DNA of 21,717 bases. It comes from Lentisphaeraceae bacterium. Its GTDB lineage: Bacteria; Verrucomicrobiota; Kiritimatiellia; RFP12; UBA1067. The notes under the pieces are model-generated. The model made no database searches. It worked only from the letters and a program-made list of their open reading frames with translations, and was not told the origin of the DNA. The stretch lies in assembly GCA_004551905.1 (NCBI GenBank), contig SFPL01000033.1, positions 1 through 21,717 on the forward strand, read 5' to 3'. This document shows, piece by piece, positions 6,908 to 13,210 of the stretch. The position numbers and the translations under genes were made by a program. Every line of letters begins with the position of its first letter. The first letter of the stretch is position 1.

Positions 6908-7806
6908 CTGCCGCCTCCTCCGCCTCCTGGCGCCGCGCCGCCTCTGCCTCCTGGCGCGCGGATTCCGCCGCCGCCTACCCTGCGCGGGCCGGCGCTACGG
7001 CCGCCGTCTTCCCCCTCGCCCGGCAGCGCAGCGCCGTCCTTCGACTGCTCGTAGACGGGCATCCGGACTGTCCGCAGGAGCGGGATGCGGATCTTGCGCG
7101 AGCGGTACTCGGGGTCCTCCTTCTCGATGTAGAAGGTGAGCTGCACCTTGTAGGGGACGGCGTTGGACTCGGCGAACTCGTCCTCCCACTCCGACTTGTC
7201 CTCCTTGCCGCGGGTGTCGTTCTGCGGCGGCTCCTTGAGGACGCGGCAGTTGAAGCCGTCCACGTCGCCGGCGACGAGCATCGGGAAGTAGCGCTCGTCG
7301 CTTTCGAAGCCGAAGTCCTTCTCGTCCTTGGTGGAGCCATCCTCGATCATCACCTTGGCGTGGGGCTTGACGCGGGCGTAGAGCCCGGTGCGCTCGATCT
7401 TCACGCCCCAGTCGTCGCTGCCCTTCTCGAGCACCATCAGCTGGAGGCGGTGGACGGCGTCGCCGGATGAGTCGGAGCCGATGAGGGCGGTGCCCTTCTT
7501 CGACCATTCGATGGTGTCGGACTTCCGCGGCGAGTCGCCGTCGCCGTTGTCCGTTAGCACAAAGCCGAACTCGCCGTTCTGGGAGCCGGAGTGGGGATAG
7601 TAGGCGCACTTGAGGGCGGAGACGAGCTGGTCGAGGGCGTAGTCGGTGCGCTCGAGGCGGTCCATGTACTCGCGCGACACGCGCCAGCCGTTGGTGACGG
7701 CGCGGAAGGTGAGGATGGAGATGGTGGTCATGACGCCGAGCAGCACCACGGCGAGCATGAGCTCGACGAGGGTGAAGGCCGGTCTGTGGCGTCTTTCCGT
7801 GCGCAT
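6904..7806 (-). CDS. gspJ: Type II secretion minor pseudopilin GspJ
   Basis: A 300-residue protein. I prefer the ATG at 7806, with GAGG about ten bases upstream, over an in-frame TTG at 7815 that would leave almost no room after the same site. The leader ends RPA, then FTLVELMLAVVLLGVMTTISIL with Glu at +5, so the residue before the cut is Ala rather than the usual Gly. The body is consistent with the GspJ beta-sheet domain. The last 30 residues are a Gly/Arg/Pro-rich tail (GGGGIRAPGG and GGAAPGGGGGGR), absent from typical GspJ. A direct 12-base repeat (6922-6933 and 6946-6957) lies inside it. The stop overlaps the gspK start by ATGA. Confidence 0.87.
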   Translation of the reverse strand: MRTERRHRPAFTLVELMLAVVLLGVMTTISILTFRAVTNGWRVSREYMDRLERTDYALDQLVSALKCAYYPHSGSQNGEFGFVLTDNGDGDSPRKSDTIEWSKKGTALIGSDSSGDAVHRLQLMVLEKGSDDWGVKIERTGLYARVKPHAKVMIEDGSTKDEKDFGFESDERYFPMLVAGDVDGFNCRVLKEPPQNDTRGKEDKSEWEDEFAESNAVPYKVQLTFYIEKEDPEYRSRKIRIPLLRTVRMPVYEQSKDGAALPGEGEDGGRSAGPRRVGGGGIRAPGGRGGAAPGGGGGGR

Positions 7807-7818
7807 TTTGGGCAATCC

Positions 7819-8277
7819 TCACTTCTCCGGGTCGCGCCAGAGCGTGACGTAGCTCTCCGAGTTCTTCTTGCCGCGGAAGCGGTCGCCCCAGGTGACGGTG
7901 ACGCGCACGCGGTGGAGGTAGCCGAGACGCTCCAGGTCCTTGGCGGACGCGTTCTCGTCGAGGTCCTCGCGCTCCCAGCGGTAACCGTGGTACTTCTCGT
8001 TCTGCTCGCGGGTGAGGCGCGGGCCGTGGTCGCCGGCGATGATCCGCCAGAGGTCGTCCACCCGGCACTCCCTGACGTTGATGTCGGTTGCGTCCTTCAC
8101 CTCGGCGAGCGGATAGGCCATGTCGCCGAGATCCATCATCTCCTGGGCGGTCACGAGGTCTGGCATGGTCTGCATGAACCGCTGCGACTGGACCATCGAG
8201 GTGAGGATGCCGGCAAGCCCGACGCCGAGGATGATCGCGGCGAGCAGCACTTCGAGGAGGGTGAAACCGCGCCTCAA
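7819..8277 (-). CDS. gspI: Type II secretion minor pseudopilin GspI
   Basis: A 152-residue small pseudopilin. The leader MRRG precedes FTLLEVLLAAIILGVGLAGIL, with cleavage after Gly4 and Glu at +5. The start is a TTG at 8277 that overlaps the gspH stop as TTGA and is preceded by a strong GGAGGGAGGAG site. The first ATG in frame lies after the pilin leader, so it cannot be the real start. The C-terminal half (RVRVTVTWGDRF) matches the conserved GspI strand region with its TVTW segment. It lies between gspH and gspJ in the standard order, 12 bases from the gspJ ATG. Length is slightly above the usual 120-130. Confidence 0.9.
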   Translation of the reverse strand: MRRGFTLLEVLLAAIILGVGLAGILTSMVQSQRFMQTMPDLVTAQEMMDLGDMAYPLAEVKDATDINVRECRVDDLWRIIAGDHGPRLTREQNEKYHGYRWEREDLDENASAKDLERLGYLHRVRVTVTWGDRFRGKKNSESYVTLWRDPEK

Positions 8278-9011
8278 CGCTCTCCTCCCTCCAGTTCGCG
8301 GCAGCGGGGCTCGCCGAAGCGGTCGACCTCGATGCAGTAGCCCTTCTCCGGCGTGGAGCCGTCAGGGTAGATCCAGATGCGGTGGGCGGGGTCCACGGTG
8401 CCGTTGGCGGCGAAGGCCACCTTCACCGGGCCGTCGGCCTCGGCGCCGTCGCCCTCCGGCGCCTCGGGCGCCTTCTTCTCATCCTCCGCGACCAGGGTGC
8501 GAGAGACGTTGTCGGCGGTCGAGTAGATCGATATCCGCGAGCGTGCGCGCCCCTCGCCGGAGATGGCGAGCTCCTCGTCGCCGACCAACACCTTGACGCG
8601 CAACCCGCGCCCGACCTCCTCTGAAAGCGACTCGGGCGAAAGCACGTCCTCGATCGTCTCTCCGCCCTCGCCGGAGCCCTCAAGTTCCGGCGCTGGCACC
8701 AGCTCGCCGGCGAGCGTCCGCACCTCGCGCGTCGACACGTTCGGTGAGAAAAGCCGTTCGCCCTTGATCTCCACCTTGAGGGACGGCTCGTCGCCGACCA
8801 TGGCGTTGGAATATATCACCAGCGCCGGCTTCTGGGTGACGAGCGCCACCGACCTTGCGCGGCGGATCATCGCCATCATGTCCCTCACCGCTGCAAACAC
8901 CCGGGTGGAGCCGCGGGACGAGTTGAGGCTCACCACCCCCACCGTCACCATCGTCCCCATGATGGCGACCACGGTTAGAAGCTCGATGAGGGTGAAGGCG
9001 CGGCGCGTCAT
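8274..9011 (-). CDS. gspH: Type II secretion minor pseudopilin GspH (GspH/FimT type)
   Basis: A 245-residue protein opening MTRRA before FTLIELLTVVAIMGTMVTVGV. The cut would follow Ala5, with Glu10 at position +5 of the mature chain. The next section (AVRDMMAMIRRARSVALVTQKPALVIY) fits the GspH/FimT pattern of a long helix followed by the first beta strand. It is longer than classical GspH (about 170 residues), and the extra length is an acidic, Pro/Glu-rich middle. It overlaps the upstream exonuclease gene by four bases (ATGA) and the downstream gspI by TTGA. The RRAFTLIELL leader is common in PVC bacteria, which is part of the taxonomic inference. It could be a general FimT-like pseudopilin, but its place ahead of gspI-J-K supports gspH. 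Confidence 0.85.
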   Translation of the reverse strand: MTRRAFTLIELLTVVAIMGTMVTVGVVSLNSSRGSTRVFAAVRDMMAMIRRARSVALVTQKPALVIYSNAMVGDEPSLKVEIKGERLFSPNVSTREVRTLAGELVPAPELEGSGEGGETIEDVLSPESLSEEVGRGLRVKVLVGDEELAISGEGRARSRISIYSTADNVSRTLVAEDEKKAPEAPEGDGAEADGPVKVAFAANGTVDPAHRIWIYPDGSTPEKGYCIEVDRFGEPRCRELEGGER

Positions 9012-10561
9012 CTATGCGAAGTCCTGACCGGCGCGAAGTCGACTCTCCGCGCGTCGAAGTCGACGCGCGCGACGTGCACCCGGAGGCGGTCGCCGATCCT
9101 CCAGCTGCCGCCGCCGGGGGCGGAGAGCGTCTGGTCGTTCTCGTTGAAGCGCACGAACTTGCGGGAGAGGAGCGAGACGTGGACGAGCCCCGAGACCGCG
9201 AGCTCGGGGATCTCCACGAAGCAGCCGAACGGCGCGCACTTGGTGATAACCGCGTCGTAGTCGAGAATCTGCCGCGTGGAGAGCTGGGCGTCGAGCAGGC
9301 GGTACTTCTTGATCTCCAAAAGCCCCCGCTCCGCCTCGGCGGCGATCTCCTCGCGCTCGCTCGAGTGCTCTGCCCACTTCGCGAGCAGCTTCGGCGGCAC
9401 CTTCGCGTTCTTCCCCTCCAGCCACGCCGCGAGCTGGCGGTGGAGCGTGAGGTCGGGATAGCGGCGGATCGGCGAGGTGAAATGGGCGTAGTAGCGCTTG
9501 GCGAGGCCGAAGTGGCCGATTGTGGACGCGTCGTAGACCGCGCGCTTCATCGACCGCAGCACCATCATCGCGATGGTCGGGTAGAGCGGGTGGCCCTTGA
9601 CGGAGGCGAGAAACTGCGCCATCACCTTCTGGTTGCCGAGGTTGCCGGCCTTGACGCCGATGGACTTGAGCTCTGCGCGCAGCATCAGCAGCTTCTCCGG
9701 GTCCGGCGGCTCGTGGAGGCGCGCAAGGATCCTGATCCCGCGCGTCCAGAGCTCCTTGGCGACGGCCTCGTTCGCGGCGACCATGCACTCCTCGACCATC
9801 TGGTGCGACTCGTCGTAGGGGCGGGCGGTGATGCTCTCGAGCTCGCCGTCGCGGTCGAGCGCGACCTCCGCCTCGGGGATCTCGATGTCGAGCGCGCCGG
9901 CGGCGAAGCGGCGCGCGCGCAGCTCCATCGCGAGCGCGGCGATGGAGCGCACGGTCCTGAGCTCCTTGGGGCCGACGCCGGCGACGGACGTGCGGCCGCC
10001 GCGGATGACCGCCATCACCTGCTCGTAGGTGAAGCGCGCGCGGGAGCGGATGACGCTTTTCGCGAACTCGCGGCGGACCATCTCGCCGGAGCGGTCGATG
10101 GTCATGAACACCGAGAACGCGAGCCGGTCCTCGCCGGGCACGAGCGAGCAGACGCCGTTGGAGAGCTCCTCGGGGAGCATCGGCACCACGCGGTCGCAGA
10201 GGTAGACGCTGGTGCCGCGGCGGTACGCCTCGCGGTCGAGCGCGGAGCCGGGCTTCACGTAGTGGGAGACGTCCGCGATGTGTACGCCGAGGATGCGGTT
10301 GCCGCGGCGGTCGGTCTCGAGCGAGAGCGCGTCGTCGAAGTCCCGCGCCGACTCGGGGTCGCAGGTGAAGACGAACTTCTTCCGGAGGTCGAGCCGTCCC
10401 TTCGCCGGAATCGCGCCGCGGGCGATCCGCCGCGCCTCATCCAGCGCCGCCGGCGGAAACGCCTTGGGCAGCCGGTAGAACTTCATCACCGCCGCAGTGT
10501 CCTCGCGCGGAGTCCGCCCCGGCGGCGGAAACCTCGACTCGCCAATCTCGTCAAGTGCCAT
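9008..10561 (-). CDS. rnr: RNase R / RNase II family 3'-5' exoribonuclease lacking N-terminal cold-shock domains
   Basis: A 517-residue exoribonuclease that should degrade RNA from the 3' end. The RNB catalytic domain fills most of the protein. Its metal-binding motif CDPESARDFDDAL provides Asp68, Asp74, Asp76 and Asp77. Further family signatures are VHIADVSHYVKPGSALDREAY, the segment YLCDRVVPMLPEELSNGVCSL, and AHFTSPIRRYPDL. A C-terminal S1 domain begins around YDAVITKCAPFGCFVEIPEL. Canonical RNase R has about 700-800 residues, with a helix-turn-helix and two cold-shock domains ahead of RNB. Here only about 60 residues precede it, and gpsA ends 51 bases upstream, so those domains are absent and not merely out of frame. 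The start at 10561 has AAGGA ten bases upstream. The stop overlaps gspH by ATGA. Confidence 0.88.
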   Translation of the reverse strand: MALDEIGESRFPPPGRTPREDTAAVMKFYRLPKAFPPAALDEARRIARGAIPAKGRLDLRKKFVFTCDPESARDFDDALSLETDRRGNRILGVHIADVSHYVKPGSALDREAYRRGTSVYLCDRVVPMLPEELSNGVCSLVPGEDRLAFSVFMTIDRSGEMVRREFAKSVIRSRARFTYEQVMAVIRGGRTSVAGVGPKELRTVRSIAALAMELRARRFAAGALDIEIPEAEVALDRDGELESITARPYDESHQMVEECMVAANEAVAKELWTRGIRILARLHEPPDPEKLLMLRAELKSIGVKAGNLGNQKVMAQFLASVKGHPLYPTIAMMVLRSMKRAVYDASTIGHFGLAKRYYAHFTSPIRRYPDLTLHRQLAAWLEGKNAKVPPKLLAKWAEHSSEREEIAAEAERGLLEIKKYRLLDAQLSTRQILDYDAVITKCAPFGCFVEIPELAVSGLVHVSLLSRKFVRFNENDQTLSAPGGGSWRIGDRLRVHVARVDFDARRVDFAPVRTSHR

Positions 10562-10612
10562 TTTTCTTACATCCTTTCGCTGCAGCGGCAGTGGAACACG
10601 CGGGGCCGGCCG

Positions 10613-11599
10613 CTACTCCGGCTTCAGGCTGCGGGACATGACGAGCTCCACCGCGTCGCGCGCGGGGAGCCCGCAGTGGCAGACGCGGTAGACGATCTCG
10701 CATATCGGCATCTCGACGCCGAGCCGCGCGGCGGTCTCGTGCACCACCCGCGAGTTCCACACCCCTTCGGCGACCATCTGCATGGAGCCGGTTATCGCCT
10801 CGATCGCCTCGCCGCGCCCGAGGCGCTCGCCGACCGCGCGGTTGCGAGAATGCACCGATGTGCAGGTCACGATTAGGTCGCCGACGCCGGCGAGCCCGTC
10901 GAGCGTCTCGCGCCGGCCGCCGTAGGCGATTACGAAGCGCTTCATCTCCACCAGGCCGCGCGTGATCAGCGCCGCGCGCGTGTTGTCGCCGAATCCCATG
11001 CCGTCGGAGCAGCCCACGGCGATCGCAAGCACGTTCTTCACCGCCCCGCCGATCTCGACCCCGGTCGGGTCGTCGGAGGTGTAGACGCGGAAGCGCGGGC
11101 CGGACCAGATCTCCTGCACCCGCCGCGCCTTTTCTGGATCGGCGCACGCGGCCACGACCGCTGTCGGAACACCGCGCGAGACCTCCTCGGCGTGCGAGGG
11201 ACCGGCGAGGGCGACTATCGGCCCAAGGCCGAGCGTCTCCTCGCCGAGCTCGGTCATCCGCCGACAGGTCCGCTCGCAGAGCCCCTTGGTGATCGAGACC
11301 ACAAGGGCATCCGGCCCCACCAGCCCGCGGAAGCCCGCGGACACCTGGGCGAAGTACTTCGAAGGCGGCGCAAGCACCACCACCTCGGCCCCTTCCGCGG
11401 CGCGGGCGCGGTCGGGCTCGAGCCGCACCGCCGCCGGCAGCTCCACCCCGGGAAGGTAGCGCTTGTTGCGGCGCGTCCGGCGCATCTCCTCGATATAGTC
11501 CGGAAAAGCGCCCCAAAGCGTCACGTCATGGCCGTACCCGGAGAGCAGCATCGCGTTCGCCGTTCCCCAGCCTCCGTCTCCAACTACACAGATTTTCAT
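10613..11599 (-). CDS. gpsA: NAD(P)+-dependent glycerol-3-phosphate dehydrogenase
   Basis: A 328-residue cytoplasmic enzyme that reduces dihydroxyacetone phosphate to sn-glycerol 3-phosphate for phospholipid synthesis. The Rossmann loop is GDGGWG at residues 7-12, in place of the common GAGSWG. The segment VSITKG holds Lys105, AGPSHAEEVSRG is the conserved substrate loop, and GGAVKNVLAIAVG holds the catalytic Lys188. NTRAALITRGLVEM is the C-terminal signature. Length is normal. It is the first gene after guaA and has its own promoter at 11611-11640. The expected first transcribed base is only about five bases before the ATG, and no ribosome binding site is visible. The exonuclease gene follows after 51 bases. 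Confidence 0.96.
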   Translation of the reverse strand: MKICVVGDGGWGTANAMLLSGYGHDVTLWGAFPDYIEEMRRTRRNKRYLPGVELPAAVRLEPDRARAAEGAEVVVLAPPSKYFAQVSAGFRGLVGPDALVVSITKGLCERTCRRMTELGEETLGLGPIVALAGPSHAEEVSRGVPTAVVAACADPEKARRVQEIWSGPRFRVYTSDDPTGVEIGGAVKNVLAIAVGCSDGMGFGDNTRAALITRGLVEMKRFVIAYGGRRETLDGLAGVGDLIVTCTSVHSRNRAVGERLGRGEAIEAITGSMQMVAEGVWNSRVVHETAARLGVEMPICEIVYRVCHCGLPARDAVELVMSRSLKPE

Positions 11600-11610
11600 T
11601 GCTGTGCAGT

Positions 11611-11640
11611 AGTATACCAGATTTCAGTTTGGCTTGTAAA
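11611..11640 (-). promoter_or_regulatory. Sigma-70-like promoter of gpsA
   Basis: TTTACA (11640-11635) and TATACT (11616-11611) on the minus strand are separated by 18 bases. The promoter fills almost the whole gap between guaA and gpsA. Initiation near 11604 leaves about five leader bases, so gpsA would be nearly leaderless. No terminator separates it from guaA, so readthrough is possible. Confidence 0.72.
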
Positions 11641-11648
11641 GCGGCATG

Positions 11649-13196
11649 CTACTCCCACTCAATGGTCGCGGGAGGCTTGGAGGAGATGTCGTAGACGACG
11701 CGGTTGATGCCGCGCACCTCGTTGATGATCCGGTTGGAGATCGTCGCCAGCGTGTCGTAGGGGATGCGCGACCAGTCCGCCGTCATCGCGTCGATCGAGT
11801 CGACCGACCGGATGACGCAGGTGTATTCGTAGGTGCGCTGGTCGCCCATCACGCCGACGGACCGGCAGGGGAGCAGGACGGCGAAGGACTGCCAGATCGA
11901 CTTGTAGTTCGGCAGCTTGCGCATTTCCTCCTGCACGCGGACGTCCGCCTGTTGGAGCAGCTTCACCTTTTCCTCCGTTACTTCGCCGAGGATGCGCACG
12001 CCGAGGCCGGGGCCGGGAAATGGCTGGCGGTCGAGGAATTCGGAGTCGAGGCCGAGCAGTCTGCCCACGGAGCGCACCTCGTCCTTGAAGAGGTCTCGGA
12101 GTGGTTCCACGAGGGCGAACTTGAGATCCGGCGGTAGCCCGCCGACGTTGTGGTGGCTCTTGATCGTCTGCGAGGGACCGTCCTTGGAGCTGGAGCTTTC
12201 GATCACGTCCGGGTAGATGGTGCCCTGGGCGAGGAACTTGCAGTTCTTGAACTTGCGCGCTTCCTCGGCAAAGACGTTTACGAACTCGCGACCGATGGCC
12301 TTGCGCTTGTCCTCAGGGTTCTCGAGCCCCTTCAACGCCGCGTAGAAGCGCTGCGCCGCGCGCGCGACGTGGAGGTCGAGCCCGAGCTTGGTTCGGAACA
12401 TGTGCTCCACCGCCTCGGCCTCGTTGTACCGCAGCAGTCCGTTGTCCACGAAGATGCAGTGGAGGCGCGGGCCTATGGCCTGGTTGAGGAGGACGGCGAC
12501 GACGGACGAGTCCACGCCGCCGGAAAGCCCGAGCACGACCTCGTCGCCGCCGATCTGCTCCTTGAGGGAGCGCACCGTGTCGGCCACCCAGGTGTCCATG
12601 TTCCAGTCGGGACGGCAGGAGCAGACGCCGAAGAGGAAGTTAGAGATGATCTTGCCGCCGTATTCGGTATGCACTACCTCGGGATGGAACTGGAGCGCGT
12701 AGAGCCGGCGTCCTTCGTCGGCGATCGCGGCGTAGGGGCAGTTTGCGCTGGCGGCGGCGGGCGCAAAGCCCTGCGGAATCGCCGCGACCGAGTCTCCGTG
12801 GCTCATCCACACGGTGAACCTTTCCGGCAGCTCGGAGAAGAGCGAGCCGCCCCGGGAGACGGAGACGTCGGTCTTGCCGTATTCCCGCTTCGCACTATGC
12901 CGCACGGTTCCGCCGAGCTTGTGGCACATGAGCTGCATGCCGTAGCAGATTCCGAGCACCGGCACGCCGAGCTCGAAGATCGCGGAATCCACGCCGGGGG
13001 CGCCGTCGTCGAAGACGCTGTCCGGCCCGCCGGAGAGGATTATGCCCGCCGGCAGGTTGTCGCGGAGCTGCGCGGCGGCGGTGGTGAACGGCAGTATCTC
13101 CGAGTAGACGTGCTGCTCGCGGATACGACGCGCGATGAGGTGCGTGTACTGCGAGCCATAGTCGAAGATGACGATGCGTTGGCGAACTGTCTCCAT
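11649..13196 (-). CDS. guaA: GMP synthase (glutamine-hydrolysing)
   Basis: A 515-residue cytoplasmic enzyme that aminates XMP to GMP using glutamine and ATP. The start at 13196 is preferred: AAAGGA lies six bases upstream and the protein then begins in the family manner (IVIFDYGSQYTHLIARRIRE). A GTG at 13220 would overlap gltB by ten bases. The N-terminal class I glutamine amidotransferase domain has its nucleophile Cys84 in VLGICYGMQL, and the His/Glu pair in the segment ALQFHPEVVHTEYG. The ATP pyrophosphatase domain has the PP-loop LSGGVDSSV. The C-terminal dimerisation domain ends with the conserved PPATIEWE. It lies 14 bases after gltB, so it should be co-transcribed with glutamate synthase, which also consumes glutamine. 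Confidence 0.97.
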   Translation of the reverse strand: METVRQRIVIFDYGSQYTHLIARRIREQHVYSEILPFTTAAAQLRDNLPAGIILSGGPDSVFDDGAPGVDSAIFELGVPVLGICYGMQLMCHKLGGTVRHSAKREYGKTDVSVSRGGSLFSELPERFTVWMSHGDSVAAIPQGFAPAAASANCPYAAIADEGRRLYALQFHPEVVHTEYGGKIISNFLFGVCSCRPDWNMDTWVADTVRSLKEQIGGDEVVLGLSGGVDSSVVAVLLNQAIGPRLHCIFVDNGLLRYNEAEAVEHMFRTKLGLDLHVARAAQRFYAALKGLENPEDKRKAIGREFVNVFAEEARKFKNCKFLAQGTIYPDVIESSSSKDGPSQTIKSHHNVGGLPPDLKFALVEPLRDLFKDEVRSVGRLLGLDSEFLDRQPFPGPGLGVRILGEVTEEKVKLLQQADVRVQEEMRKLPNYKSIWQSFAVLLPCRSVGVMGDQRTYEYTCVIRSVDSIDAMTADWSRIPYDTLATISNRIINEVRGINRVVYDISSKPPATIEWE

Positions 13197-13210
13197 TTCT
13201 TCCTTTCTGG

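Noticed and set aside
9014..10876. A 620-codon plus-strand open frame opposite the exonuclease gene
   Set aside because: Low-complexity Ala/Arg/Asp/Val-rich translation, no signature and no ribosome site; a mirror of the minus-strand gene.
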